DNA of 53,155 bases, from contig JACDGG010000004.1 of NCBI GenBank assembly GCA_013815355.1, positions 1-53,155 on the forward strand, read 5' to 3'. Made by a program: the position numbers and the translations under genes. Positions 18,563-27,122 of this stretch are shown piece by piece. The stretch comes from Solirubrobacterales bacterium. GTDB lineage: Bacteria > Actinomycetota > Thermoleophilia > Solirubrobacterales > Solirubrobacteraceae. The notes beneath the pieces were generated by a model, which searched no databases, had not been told where the DNA came from, and worked only from the letters and a program-made list of their open reading frames with translations. The stretch's first letter is position 1; each line of letters begins with the position of its first letter.

Positions 18563-18903
18563 ATACCTTCCGTATCGACGGCGCTTCGCTCGCCGCCGCC
18601 GGCCGGAAACGCGCCTGCTGGCGCTCGCGCCGATCGCCTCGCGCCGTTCGCCGCCTTCGCGGTTGGGCGTCTCAGCAGCCGATCGAGCAGCTCGGGAGCT
18701 GCCGCAGCGGTGAGCCACGCGCACGCGGCACCGCTCGCCGACGTCGGTCCCGACCCCCTCGCCAGCGCCGGCGAAGGCACCTGCGCCGAGCCGCCCAGGA
18801 GGCGGCTCGAAATCGCCCTCGGGCGAAGGCTCGTTCGAAAAGCTCCGGATGAGCACGCCGGAGGCGTAGTCTGCGAGGCGTCCACGAGCAGGAGGAGATG
18901 AGG
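18563..18903. other. Intergenic region with no recognisable gene
   Basis: This is 341 bases between the surface-protein gene and the aldehyde dehydrogenase. Short open frames exist on both strands but look like chance frames in GC-rich DNA. The last bases carry a strong ribosome site (GGAGGAG) for the downstream gene. Confidence 0.5.
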
Positions 18904-20364
18904 ATGGCAACCGCCGAGCACCCCACCGCAGACACGGTCCAGGATCACCACGCAATCGAGGAGCTGGAGGAGATCGTGGCGCGCCAGCGCGCCGCGTTCC
19001 TGGCCGATCCCTTTCCATCACTGGAAGAGCGCCAGGGCCTGTTGGGCGCGCTCGCGGGGATGATGATGAGCCACCGCAGCGAGATCCAAACGGCCCTCAG
19101 CAGCGATTTCGGCGTGCATCCGGACGTGGCGGCCGACCTGATCGAAGTGCTCGGCCCCGCCGGGCGCGCGACGTACGCGGCCGAGCAGCTCGGCAGCTGG
19201 ACGGCGAGCGAGCCGCGCGCGGTGGATCCCGCGCTGTACGGGTCCGGGCGCGCCTTCGTACAACCCCAGCCAAAGGGCGTCGTCGGCAACATCGTGCCGT
19301 GGAACTTCCCCTTCGACCTCTCCGTGGGGCCGTTGATCGAGATGCTCGCGGCCGGCAACCGCGTGGTAATCAAGCCCTCGGAGTACACACCGGCATGCGC
19401 GGAGCTGCTGCGCGAGATGATCCGCGAGACCTTCGCGCGCGACCGCGTCGACGTCGCCGTCGGCGGCCTCGAGCTCGCCCGCGCCTTCACGCGCGTGCGC
19501 TGGGATCACCTGCTCTACACGGGCAGCCCCGCGGTCGGACGCGAGATCGCCAAGGCGGCCGCCGAGCAGCTTGTGCCGGTGACGCTCGAGCTGGGCGGCA
19601 AGTGCCCCGCGATCTTGACGGAGGACAGCATCGACGCGGAGTCGATCCGCCAAGTGCTCGCGACGAAGGCGATCAAGAACGGTCAGATGTGCATCTCGGT
19701 CGACTACTGCCTCGTGCCGCGCGAGCGGCTGGAGCAGTTCGCCGAGCTGGCGGCCGCGCACGCCACCGATTCGATGCCCGGTTACTGCGCCTCCTCGAGC
19801 TGCACGGGAATCGTCTCGATGCATCACCTCGAGCGGATCGAGCGACTGCTGGCCGATGCGCACGCGCGCGGCTGCGATGTGCGCCCGCTGGAAGACGCAC
19901 CGGCGCCGGACCCGACCTCGCGCCAGCTGCCGATCTCACTCGTGATCGACCCGCCGGCGGACCTCGCGCTGATGCAGGAGGAGATCTTCGGACCGATCCT
20001 GCCGGTCGTGGCCTACGACTCACTCGAGCAGGCGATCGATCTCGTCAACAGCGGCGAGCGCCCATTGGCGCTGTACGTGTTCGCCAAGGACGAGACGGTC
20101 TCGGCCGAGGTGCTGCGCCGCACGACCTCCGGTGGCGCGTCGGTCAACTCCGCGGCGGTCCACGGCGCGCTTGCCTCACTGCCGTTTGGCGGCTCCGGTC
20201 AAAGCGGCTCAGGGCGCCACCACGGAATCGAGGGCTTCCGCGAATTCTCCAATCTGCGCGGCGTTTTCGTGCGCGGCGAGGGCGATTTGATCGAGGCGTT
20301 CGCACCGCCCTATGGACCGACGGCCCAGGCGGTCGTCGACGCTGCCTTCGCGGCGGCGGGCTGA
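18904..20364 (+). CDS. NAD(P)+-dependent aldehyde dehydrogenase (coniferyl-aldehyde-dehydrogenase-like)
   Basis: There are two ATGs, at 18898 and 18904. GGAGGAG (18891-18897) touches the first but sits six bases before the second, so 18904 is preferred and gives 486 residues. Numbering from 18898, the general base is Glu231 in LELGGKCP and the catalytic nucleophile is Cys265 in NGQMCIS. PWNFPFDL and KPSEYTP mark the cofactor site and EEIFGP is conserved. The PWNFP, NGQMC and PFGGSG pattern resembles coniferyl aldehyde dehydrogenases, which oxidise aromatic aldehydes to acids. Together with the benzoylformate-decarboxylase-like gene at the window start this hints at aromatic aldehyde metabolism, though the genes are 18 kb apart. 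Confidence 0.88.
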   Translation: MATAEHPTADTVQDHHAIEELEEIVARQRAAFLADPFPSLEERQGLLGALAGMMMSHRSEIQTALSSDFGVHPDVAADLIEVLGPAGRATYAAEQLGSWTASEPRAVDPALYGSGRAFVQPQPKGVVGNIVPWNFPFDLSVGPLIEMLAAGNRVVIKPSEYTPACAELLREMIRETFARDRVDVAVGGLELARAFTRVRWDHLLYTGSPAVGREIAKAAAEQLVPVTLELGGKCPAILTEDSIDAESIRQVLATKAIKNGQMCISVDYCLVPRERLEQFAELAAAHATDSMPGYCASSSCTGIVSMHHLERIERLLADAHARGCDVRPLEDAPAPDPTSRQLPISLVIDPPADLALMQEEIFGPILPVVAYDSLEQAIDLVNSGERPLALYVFAKDETVSAEVLRRTTSGGASVNSAAVHGALASLPFGGSGQSGSGRHHGIEGFREFSNLRGVFVRGEGDLIEAFAPPYGPTAQAVVDAAFAAAG

Positions 20365-20739
20365 AGCAGCGCGCGCACGTCCGGACACGACCTTTCTCGC
20401 ACACGCCTGGGTGCAACTGCCGAGGGGGCGCGCAGACGCCTGACTAGGGCAGCGCGGTGATCGCCGCGCTGCCCGCATGGGCGCCGCGTCCCGGCAGCGC
20501 GACGAGGGCCTCCAGGTCCCGCGCGAGAAACGCCCGCAGAAAAGGCCGGCGCGAGCGGCTCAGGGTCCGCATCACTCGGCGCGAGGCGAGCCCCCGACTG
20601 GCTGCCATCGCGAGGGTCCGCAGGTGGGGGGCGGCGAAGCGCGGCGGCCGCACCCCCACCGTTCGTTCTGCACTTCACACCGACCAGCGGCTCGTGGCTG
20701 AACGCATCAAGACACTAGATCAAACGTACCCCCACTTGA
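20365..20739. other. Intergenic region, possible gene remnant on the minus strand
   Basis: No complete gene is recognisable in these 375 bases. On the minus strand 20444-20659 encodes a short basic, helical, Leu/Arg-rich stretch (RRPFLRAFLARDLEALVAL) that could be the C-terminal remnant of a larger protein. I do not recognise the family. Confidence 0.35.
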
Positions 20740-21463
20740 CTAATGCCATCGGGACTCCCGGGGATGAACCATGCCTGCGCATCCCGGGCGTTCACATCCA
20801 CCCTCCGGAGTGGGAGCCGGCCGATCCCGCGGCCTTGACCCGCCTGTCCGAGGCGTCGGCAGGAGCCGGTCGACGAGCGCTAGGGCCGGACGGCCCTCGA
20901 ACAGCGGCAAGACGTCGGACCTGTAGAGGATCAGCGCGAGGCTGGGCGCGATCATGAAGTCCGCGGCGTTGAGCTGTGCTCCACCGAGGACCCCGTCGTC
21001 GATCCAGGCGTCGATCCGGTCGAGCATCCCGGGGAGCTCGGCCAGGAGCTCGCGCTCGGCTGCCGGGCCGGCTGCGAAGACCCGGCGGCCGATCAGCGGG
21101 ATGATCAGTCGCCGCGCGAGCTCGCGTCGGTATAGGAGGTGTCCCATCCGCCCGTCGGCGGAGGACCGGCTGAACGCCGCCGGGTCGCGCAACACCGCCC
21201 CCACAAGTATCCGCCGTGCGGCCATCTGCAGCGTGTCGTTCGCCCAGCTCTCCGCCTCCTCGACCGCTGAGCGCTGCTGCGGATCGGCCGGGAACAGTGG
21301 CCGCTCAGGCCGGCGATCGTCCAGGAAGCGGGCGATCCCTGGCCACCAGCGGGTGCAGGAGGGTGAGCACATCGACCCGCCGGTACGCCACCTGCTTGTG
21401 CTCGAGCATGAGCATCGCCGAGCGGCAAGCATGCGAACCGGGGATCACGTACAGAGTACACAT
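20740..21463 (-). pseudogene. Glutathione S-transferase family gene broken by an internal deletion/frameshift
   Basis: The first 38 or so codons from the ATG at 21463 encode a GST-type thioredoxin-fold start (CTLYVIPGSHACRSAML, then YRRVDVLTLLHPLVA). That frame stops at 21305. The rest of the protein continues in another frame from about 21342: IARFLDDRRPERPLFPADP, then the all-helical C-terminal domain (WANDTLQMAARR, LNAADFMIAPSLALILYR). About 40 residues that normally close the N-terminal domain are missing at the junction near 21335-21345. The enzyme is therefore almost certainly inactive. Its ATG lies inside a TetR-type operator shared with the divergent regulator, so the original regulatory pairing is still visible. 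A sequencing error could explain a frameshift but not the missing residues. Confidence 0.75.
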
Positions 21464-21487
21464 ACTGACTGGTCAGTCGGTATACTA
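21462..21487. promoter_or_regulatory. TetR-type operator and divergent promoter
   Basis: A 22-bp near-perfect dyad spans 21462-21483: ATACTGACTG, two bases, then CAGTCGGTAT, with one mismatch between the arms. TATACT at 21481-21486 is a -10 box for the rightward regulator and ends seven bases before its ATG, so that mRNA may be leaderless. ATACTA (21482-21487) reads TAGTAT on the minus strand, a -10 for the leftward gene. The dyad therefore covers both start regions and should permit autorepression. Confidence 0.72.
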
Positions 21488-21493
21488 CCAGAG

Positions 21494-22192
21494 ATGGCGC
21501 AGAGCGAAACGCGCGCACTCAATAGACCCGGCAGGTCAACTGAAGATCTACACGCACGTTTGGATCAGCGCACCCGTGCCGCTCGCGCGCAGGGGCGCGA
21601 GGCGCGCGACGAGCTTTTGACGGCGGCTCTCCGGGTCTTCGCGCGCCGGGGCTACCGTCAGGCCGGCGTCGAGGAGATCGCGGCCGAGGCGGGCTACTCC
21701 AAGGGCGCGCTCTACTGGCACTTCTCCGGCAAGGAGGAACTGCTCGTGGCGCTTCTGGAGGAGCGCATCGACGCGCCGATGCGCGAGATGGTCGCGCTGC
21801 TTGAAGCGGCGTCGCCCGACCGCGACATGTCCGTTGAGGCAACCCGGGAGTTCGCCCGGCAGCTCGGCGGGCAGCGCGACGCCGTGCTGCTCGAGCGCGA
21901 GTACTGGAGCCTGGCGATCCGCGATCCCGAACTGCGCGACCGTTACGCAGCGCGCCAGAAGGAGCTTCGCGACGCGCTCGCTGACGCCCTTGTGGCCCGC
22001 GCGCGCCACCTCGGGACGCCCGACCTCCCGGTGCCGGCCGGCGAGGTAGCTCGCATCGTGATGAGTATCGTCGGCGGCCTCGCGATCGATGAGCTGATCG
22101 AGCCCGGATCAGTTCGTCCGGAGCTGCTCGGCGAGGCCCTCGCGCTGGTCTACGCCGGCCTCGTGGCGCTCGGCCCGGGGCGCGCACCCTGA
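21494..22192 (+). CDS. TetR/AcrR family transcriptional regulator
   Basis: The ATG at 21494 gives 232 residues. The DNA-binding domain spans about 37-85: REARDELLTAALRVFARRGY, then EEIAAEAGYSKGALYWHFSGKEELL, a textbook TetR helix-turn-helix with the YWHF recognition turn. The rest is a helical ligand-binding and dimerisation domain of unknown ligand. It is divergent from the broken GST with only 30 bases between start codons, and the dyad in that gap is its probable operator. A TTG at 21560 is an alternative start that would leave room for a leader. A GST partner suggests a response to electrophiles or xenobiotics; this is inference, and the target gene is now defective. Confidence 0.85.
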   Translation: MAQSETRALNRPGRSTEDLHARLDQRTRAARAQGREARDELLTAALRVFARRGYRQAGVEEIAAEAGYSKGALYWHFSGKEELLVALLEERIDAPMREMVALLEAASPDRDMSVEATREFARQLGGQRDAVLLEREYWSLAIRDPELRDRYAARQKELRDALADALVARARHLGTPDLPVPAGEVARIVMSIVGGLAIDELIEPGSVRPELLGEALALVYAGLVALGPGRAP

Positions 22193-22526
22193 GCACTCAC
22201 ATCAACCGCTGCACCCGGGGAGCCGTTGGTAGTCGTCAGATTCCGACGCGATCCCATCACTTCTCTCATTTGTGATTAGTCGCAGGCCGACGTCAAGCTG
22301 ATCGCGCGTAAGCCCAGAGATCTGCTCGGCCTTGATCTCCGCCAGAGCAGTGGCTCCACAGATCAGCGGCGCTCAAGCCGGCAGTTGGCGGCCCCGCCGG
22401 GGCGACGGGCCCGCAAGGTCCAGCGCGCGTTTGCGTACAACGAGCGCGACCTGACCCTCCGTAGACGGTTCTCGTCCGGCGTCACAGATGCCGCTGGGTG
22501 CTTGTGGCGCATCGTCGGACTTCCAG
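22193..22526. other. Intergenic region, nothing recognisable
   Basis: These 334 bases after the TetR gene hold no frame with recognisable protein character on either strand. Base composition is less GC-rich than the flanking core genes. Confidence 0.5.
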
Positions 22527-22787
22527 TCATTCCCGCTCATCGGCGGGCCATCGCTCCGGTGGCCAACGATGGGAAACCTCCGGAGGGTTCGCAGCCAGCT
22601 CGTATAGGCGCAGCATGTCCCTGGCAACGAGAACCGCTACCTCATCGTTCAGCGTTTCGATCGAAAGCGCGACCGCCTCGGGGGAGCAATCGTCGTCGTC
22701 GTCTTCAGGACCCCCGCTCACGAGGCTCGAACCGATTCGGTGCCACAGATTCCGCTCCAGCTCTGTGACCAAGTCGCGCGTCGACAT
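22527..22787 (-). CDS. Small acidic hypothetical protein
   Basis: This encodes 86 residues beginning MSTRDLVTELERNLWHRIG, with an Asp run (GGPEDDDDDC) and a helical C-terminal half (LNDEVAVLVARDMLRLYELAA). A GGAGG lies about 11 bases before the ATG. The composition is protein-like but I do not recognise a family. An overlapping minus-strand frame at 22705-22905 (MSVPESRPAYVAMRRAVDAL) could be a second small protein or the front half of a frameshifted gene. It lies in a decaying region next to integrase and attachment-like sequences, so it may be cargo of a mobile element. Confidence 0.4.
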   Translation of the reverse strand: MSTRDLVTELERNLWHRIGSSLVSGGPEDDDDDCSPEAVALSIETLNDEVAVLVARDMLRLYELAANPPEVSHRWPPERWPADERE

Positions 22788-23160
22788 CCTGAAGGCATAC
22801 CTCCGCTACTCGAAGACGCGCGCGGATCGGCTCTGCGCCGGTGATAAGCGCATCGACAGCTCGGCGCATGGCCACGTACGCCGGGCGGCTTTCAGGGACA
22901 GACATGAGACTGCAGTACCGAGCAACATCCCATCCGGCCGCAGCGCCACCGCATCGCAGCTGTTACTCGGGACCTTTTTACTCGCGGACGATTTGTGAAC
23001 ATTGGACCCCAGATTGGACGCCATGAGCAAGTTGCCACATCGTGCAAACTGCCTAAATGCCAATAAATACAGGCCGTTTCGTATCGGGGAGACAGGGATT
23101 GTGACCCGCAGACAAGGCTCTTACGGCTGCACGTGGGCAGGTTCGTGGGCGGTCTGCGAC
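22788..23160. other. Intergenic region carrying attachment-like repeats
   Basis: These 373 bases have no convincing gene beyond the overlapping small frame noted for 22705-22905. The right part (23001-23153) holds a motif array also found at 46335-46488, described separately. Confidence 0.5.
23001..23153 (+). repeat. Attachment/arm-like motif array, copy A
   Basis: Two tandem copies of ATTGGAC-type decamers (starting 23001 and 23013) are followed by TCGGGGAGACA at 23084 and GGTTCGTGGGCGGT at 23140. The same motifs occur in the same order at 46335-46488, with 83 versus 84 bases between the first two and exactly 56 between the last two, although the DNA between them has diverged. Both copies lie just past the 3' end of leftward genes and to the left of related leftward integrases. 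Tandem decamers a few bases apart are typical of arm-type sites of tyrosine integrases. Confidence 0.55.
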
Positions 23161-23805
23161 CTACCGCCCGACGTCGGCGAGACGTCCGCCAACATCGCCG
23201 ATCAGGGCCCGCAGGCGACGGCCGTGATCTCCGCCCTTTCGGAGCGTGATGAGCGTCGCAACCTGGTGAGGAGACGTTTCTGCGAGCAGCAGCGCCCGAG
23301 CTACCGCTGCGCTGTAGTACCGACGATGAGCGCCGGCCCGATGCGATGGGACTAGGTCTTCGTCGCTCCAGTGACGTAGCTGGCGCTCGCTCGCTCCGGC
23401 CAGAAGATGGAGCTGGCCGAGCGTCAGCGGATACCGAGCATCTGCCGCGAGGGCAGGGTGGGTGCTGGGGTCGGCGACCCACGCTTGCTGCTCTGCGGAC
23501 AGCTCGGCGTACACGCCGTCCTCGAAAGCCCGCTCCATCTCCTGCGAGTTCGCCGCGAAGCCATTCAACTCCGCCGATGGCTGCCTTGAAGCGTCGTGCT
23601 CGGCCATCGGGGATGCGAGCAAGTCGCGCTGCGCTGCCGAGAGCTTCTTAGGCGAGTAGCGCTCGCCCAAACGCGCCAGGCGAACACGCACCTGCGCAGG
23701 CATCTCGGGGCGGTCGGCAAACCCGTCGATCCACTCGCCCGCATACGTGTAGCCCTCGCCATCGGCGCGAACGAGCGGCATCGGGCTTTGTAGCAAAGAC
23801 TCCAT
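23161..23805 (-). CDS. Protein with a C-terminal MerR-like helix-turn-helix
   Basis: The protein is 214 residues. The C-terminal third (about 127-200) reads LTLGQLHLLAGASERQLRHWSDEDLV, then HRRYYSAAVARALLLAE, the winged helix-turn-helix pattern of MerR-type regulators and excisionases, with the usual basic residues after the second helix. The first 120 residues are acidic and helical (MPAQVRVRLARLGERYSPKKL, AAQRDLLASPMAEHD) and match nothing I recognise. It sits between the attachment-like array and an ADP-ribosyltransferase candidate, inside a region with an integrase remnant. It may regulate the element or its cargo. Confidence 0.55.
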   Translation of the reverse strand: MESLLQSPMPLVRADGEGYTYAGEWIDGFADRPEMPAQVRVRLARLGERYSPKKLSAAQRDLLASPMAEHDASRQPSAELNGFAANSQEMERAFEDGVYAELSAEQQAWVADPSTHPALAADARYPLTLGQLHLLAGASERQLRHWSDEDLVPSHRAGAHRRYYSAAVARALLLAETSPHQVATLITLRKGGDHGRRLRALIGDVGGRLADVGR

Positions 23806-23841
23806 CTCAAACTTACTTTCGCATGGCAGATTAGCAGAGAT

Positions 23842-24267
23842 TCACGCTGGTGGCAGGTAGATCCCGTCCGACCACAGCCAGTTCCCCCTGCGACGTATGC
23901 CGACCCCCACCAACGCAAGCGACAAGTCCAGAACCTCGCCGGGGGAGGCGTCGTGAACGTAGCTCCTGTGCGCATATCGCCTCCACGAGAAGGCGTCGTC
24001 ACGCAACACCACTACACCTTCAATTGCGATCGCGGGCCGGCCGCGCGCAAACAGGAGATCCAGGAGCTTCTCGTCAGGCATCGCACGCGGCTGCACCGTC
24101 GTGACATACAGGCCATGCCCCGCGCTCCCTGGCTCGGTGGGTACGCGAAAGACCTGCTCGGCGAGGAGCATCGCGGCGTACTCGTGCTCGGTGTAGTGGA
24201 ACTTGACTCTCGCGCCATGCTCCCATATGAGCTGTGCCCTTGCCGGCATCTTCGGATCGTCAGACAC
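23842..24267 (-). CDS. Stand-alone HYD1-like ADP-ribosyltransferase candidate
   Basis: This encodes 141 residues. VKFHYTEHEYAAMLL (about 21-35) gives the HYT start of the ADP-ribosyltransferase fold. GHGLYVTTVQP (about 50-60) resembles the G-x-G-x-Y-x-T-x-x-x-P segment of HYD1-signature proteins. A later region (AIEGVVVLRDDAF, YVHDASPGEVLDLSLALVG) supplies the remaining strands. HYD1-type enzymes move ADP-ribose from NAD+ to a target and are often toxin tips of polymorphic toxins. Here there is no delivery domain or visible immunity gene. The gene lies 30 bases from an integrase remnant and is probably mobile cargo. Family assignment is by motif resemblance only. Confidence 0.45.
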   Translation of the reverse strand: MSDDPKMPARAQLIWEHGARVKFHYTEHEYAAMLLAEQVFRVPTEPGSAGHGLYVTTVQPRAMPDEKLLDLLFARGRPAIAIEGVVVLRDDAFSWRRYAHRSYVHDASPGEVLDLSLALVGVGIRRRGNWLWSDGIYLPPA

Positions 24268-24297
24268 GTTGCGGACCCTACCGTCGGGTTCCGATGC

Positions 24298-24640
24298 TCA
24301 GACCAGCCGCATCTGCGTGTAGCTGGCCGTCCGCTCATACGCAGCCGTAACGCGATCCAGCGCGCGCTCACGGTCACGGTGCCCGTAGAGCTTGCGGACA
24401 AGCTCGCCGCCATCGGTGTGCCCGAGCGCGATCGCGACATCCTCGGATGGCAGCTCGAGCAGGTTGACCATGTACCAGCCCGCGAAATGCCGGGTGGCGA
24501 GGTAGAGGCTCCCCTTCCACCCGCTGCTGCCCTAACCGCCTTCCAGTGATATGCGCGGGCCGAGGCGGTCCAGTGGCTGCCGCGGATCGGCGCGAAGCAG
24601 AAGTGCCGTCTGTCGTGAACTTCATCGTCCTATGGATCGC
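24298..24640 (-). pseudogene. Tyrosine integrase remnant (C-terminal catalytic part)
   Basis: The minus strand encodes the end of an integrase very like the intact one at 50855-51937: CFAPIRGSHWTASARAYHWKAV, then a one-base deletion, then LYLATRHFAGWYMV, EDVAIALGHTDGGELVRKLYGH, and an end in TQMRLV. The N-terminal half and most of the catalytic domain upstream are unrecognisable. The DNA to the right has no integrase and leads into another gene remnant. This marks a former integrated element whose recombinase was the same type as the one in the defence island. Confidence 0.78.
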
Positions 24641-24767
24641 CGCGCCGATCCTCGACCGCCCGAGCCAGAGCGACATCGTGCTCCTGCTCGCGGAGCGCCG
24701 ACGGCCTGGTTAGCAGCGAACACGGCTGGCCGAGCACGGCCTTCAGAACATCCGCGTGAGCCGCGCG

Positions 24768-25214
24768 TCAGGGCGCGAATGCCCCGATTAGGCCGCTTGA
24801 GTTGCGCGCGAGCAGGTCCGCCCTATGGTCTCCCCCGGTGTCCCCCATCATAATCGTCCGCGCCGCATCGACCGACTGCCATCCGTTCGAGTCGGTGAAC
24901 TGTTCATCCCAGCGGGAGGATTGACGAAAAGCGTTCCCGGCGGAGAGAGCACATCTCATCCCTTCGGCGGTCCGTGCGCACACGTCAGAGCGGCCGTCGC
25001 CATTCACGTCACCCGTTCGGAAGGTACCCCAATAGCTTTCTGAGCTTTGCCAGAAGCCTTCGGAGTCAGAAAAGTCGTACGTACTACCTACCGGCGCGGA
25101 CCAAAGGCTTGGCGCTGAGAAGCCCGTGCCAGAGGAGAGAGCCTTGGCTACGATGAGGCCTGCGCTGTTCCTTGCTTGTTGCCGCCGAACAGCCCAGCGT
25201 GGGGCGGACCCCAC
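24768..25214 (-). pseudogene. FG-GAP/VCBS repeat protein remnant
   Basis: Up to 148 codons hold two repeat units: GTFRTGDVNGDGRSDVCARTAEG and IMMGDTGGDHRADLLARNSSG. The first carries the DxNGDGxxD calcium-binding loop of FG-GAP beta-propeller repeats; the second is a weakened version. A full propeller needs about seven such units plus a signal peptide, and neither is present. The frame begins in the middle of a repeat (RNSAGLIVAKAL). This is therefore a piece of a larger secreted protein cut by rearrangement, next to the integrase remnant. Confidence 0.6.
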
Positions 25215-25317
25215 CAGGCCTGCTGCTTCTCGGCGTAAGTGCCTAAGCAGGGCACAGCACGGGTGTAGGCTTTAGTACTGGCCGCCGCCGGCAGTCCTGC
25301 GAAATTATCGCTTCCCC

Positions 25318-26031
25318 TTAATCTGTCGGCTTGGCCAGCCGCGTCGGGTCTGATTCTGCTAGGGGTACATGCTCATCCTTCGCGCTCGACCAGCGCGCAG
25401 CTGCGTCCTGCGAGGTCAACCCGTAGATCGCTCCGATCCAGATGCGAAGCAGTGTCTCGATACGGGCCTCGCGATCAACCGGTGGTTTCTGCGCACCCCA
25501 GCGCACCAATGACGCCTCGGTCATCGCCGTCAGCGCGCTGGCGAGTAGTCGCGGATCGCTGCACTCCGCTCGCCCGGACGCCATCTCGTCGGCGATCCAG
25601 GTAGCAGTCGACTCGGTGAACTCGTCTTCCATCGCACTTCGAGCCTGCGCGAACACGGGCTCGTGGTAGGACGCCTCCAGTAGCGCTTTGATGATCGGGG
25701 CATGGCGTTCGTGCAGCACGACGAATCCAGCCAGTGCGGCGCGCGCCGAGTCATACACTCCGCCCGTGCGCTTTTGCCACTGCTCCCGGTCGGCGCGGTG
25801 GAGCAGATGCTCCTGCAGGTCGGCGGCCAGCTGGAGCAGAAGATCCACCAGACCGTCGAAGTACCGATAGAACGATGAGCGCGCGAGTGTAGTTCGCGCC
25901 ATTACGCGGGCCACCGTCAGCTCGCGCCATTCGTACTCGCTCAGGGCGACGGCCGCCGCTTGGAGAATCTCGTCTCGACCGTCCTGCGGGGCCCGTCTGC
26001 GGCGCTGACGCTTGCCGCTGTCCCGGGCCAT
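25318..26031 (-). CDS. TetR family transcriptional regulator
   Basis: The protein has 237 residues. The helix-turn-helix is at about 18-65: RDEILQAAAVALSEYEWRELTVARVMARTTLARSSFYRYFDGLVDLL. The remaining residues form a helical regulatory domain with the TetR_C-like pattern (EASYHEPVFAQARSAMEDEF, IETLLRIWIGAIYGL). On the minus strand TACCCT lies six bases before the ATG and could serve as a -10 for a leaderless mRNA. It follows the CMD and SDR genes in the same direction after a 230-base gap. It is the nearest candidate to bind the perfect dyad in the esterase promoter at 28161-28182. Confidence 0.85.
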   Translation of the reverse strand: MARDSGKRQRRRRAPQDGRDEILQAAAVALSEYEWRELTVARVMARTTLARSSFYRYFDGLVDLLLQLAADLQEHLLHRADREQWQKRTGGVYDSARAALAGFVVLHERHAPIIKALLEASYHEPVFAQARSAMEDEFTESTATWIADEMASGRAECSDPRLLASALTAMTEASLVRWGAQKPPVDREARIETLLRIWIGAIYGLTSQDAAARWSSAKDEHVPLAESDPTRLAKPTD

Positions 26032-26261
26032 GGCGACAGGGTAGACGGGCTGGACGCCTTCTGCCGCCTGCGTAGAACGTCATCGTCGGACTTGAGTCCC
26101 GCGGCGGCAACGCCCGACTGCCGGCTCGCCGTGCGCCAGTCTTCGCGAGGCTCCGGTCGCGCCTGGCCGGATTGCTGAAAAGCGCCGCGGTTTTCTGGCT
26201 CGCCGCGAAGCTCGGACGCTCCGCTGCTCAGAACCGTCACGACTCTCGCTATGAGGCCTCG

Positions 26262-27122
26262 TCAGTCCTTGGGGCGCGGCTGGACGGTGGTCAGCTGGAC
26301 CTCTTCGTTACGAGCAATCTCGAGGGTCTCGGGCAGGCCGCGACGCAGTTGAAGCTCGAGTGCCCGTTGCACGATTGGGGCAAGCGGCAGGGCTGCCGCG
26401 ACCCAGCGAGGTGAAACGATGCGGCGCGAGCGCATCCGGATGCCCCGCTCGAGCGCGTCGATCGCCGGGCCAACGGGCGCTACAGGCAGATGGCCGTTAC
26501 CGCCGAGTGGCATCCGGGACGCCGCCTTTGTCCCGAAGCCGCGCGTGGTCATGTCGGTAGCCAGCTCGGCGTAGTAGGCCACGCCGACCCGCGCACCTGT
26601 GGAGCGCAACTCGATCCGCAGTGAGTCGCCTAGCGCCTCGACTGCCGCCTTCGAAGCACAGTACGAACTCATCAACGGGAGATGGAGTGCGGCCGCCATC
26701 GAAGCCGTCACGAGGAAGTAGCCCCCCGCGTGTGAAACGTGGGGGCCGGCTGCGCGAATCAGGTTGTACGTGCCGGTGACGTTGACGGCCATCGTGGCGT
26801 CAAAGACCCCGGGATCTCCGCCGATGAGAGGCATCTGTGCGGCGATCCCGGCATTTGCTACCGCGACATCAAGACCTCCGAGCGAGTCGACGGCCTCAGC
26901 CACCGTCGCCTCCACACCGTCGCGGTCTGTCACATCGCACTCATACCACGGGGCATTCCCACAGTCCGCGGCGACATTAGCCAGATGCTCGGGCTCGAGA
27001 CCGAGCAGCGCGACACGCGCCCCACGCTCGTACAGGCGAGATGCGAGAAGTGCCCCGATCCCGCGCGCAGCGCCGGTGATCAGAACTCTCCGCTCCTCCA
27101 GTGGCGATTCCTTGCCGCTCAA
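26262..27122 (-). CDS. Short-chain dehydrogenase/reductase (SDR)
   Basis: The TTG at 27122 is chosen: it overlaps the upstream TGA by two bases (TTGA), GGAG lies about eight bases before it, and it gives a standard 286-residue SDR. The nucleotide motif is TGAARGIG (about 16-23), then CDVTD, the NAG motif (VANAGIAAQ), and a catalytic Ser in VTASMAA with Tyr/Lys in YCASK. The enzyme should interconvert an alcohol and a carbonyl with NAD(P)H. It forms an operon with the CMD-family gene upstream. The substrate is unknown; the neighbouring esterase and CMD protein suggest catabolism of an ester or alicyclic compound. Confidence 0.85.
   Translation of the reverse strand: MSGKESPLEERRVLITGAARGIGALLASRLYERGARVALLGLEPEHLANVAADCGNAPWYECDVTDRDGVEATVAEAVDSLGGLDVAVANAGIAAQMPLIGGDPGVFDATMAVNVTGTYNLIRAAGPHVSHAGGYFLVTASMAAALHLPLMSSYCASKAAVEALGDSLRIELRSTGARVGVAYYAELATDMTTRGFGTKAASRMPLGGNGHLPVAPVGPAIDALERGIRMRSRRIVSPRWVAAALPLAPIVQRALELQLRRGLPETLEIARNEEVQLTTVQPRPKD

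Noticed and set aside
23084-23153. tRNA-like segment at the GGTTCG motif
   Set aside because: GGTTCG resembles a T-arm start but no acceptor or anticodon stem can be folded; it is more likely a protein-binding site.
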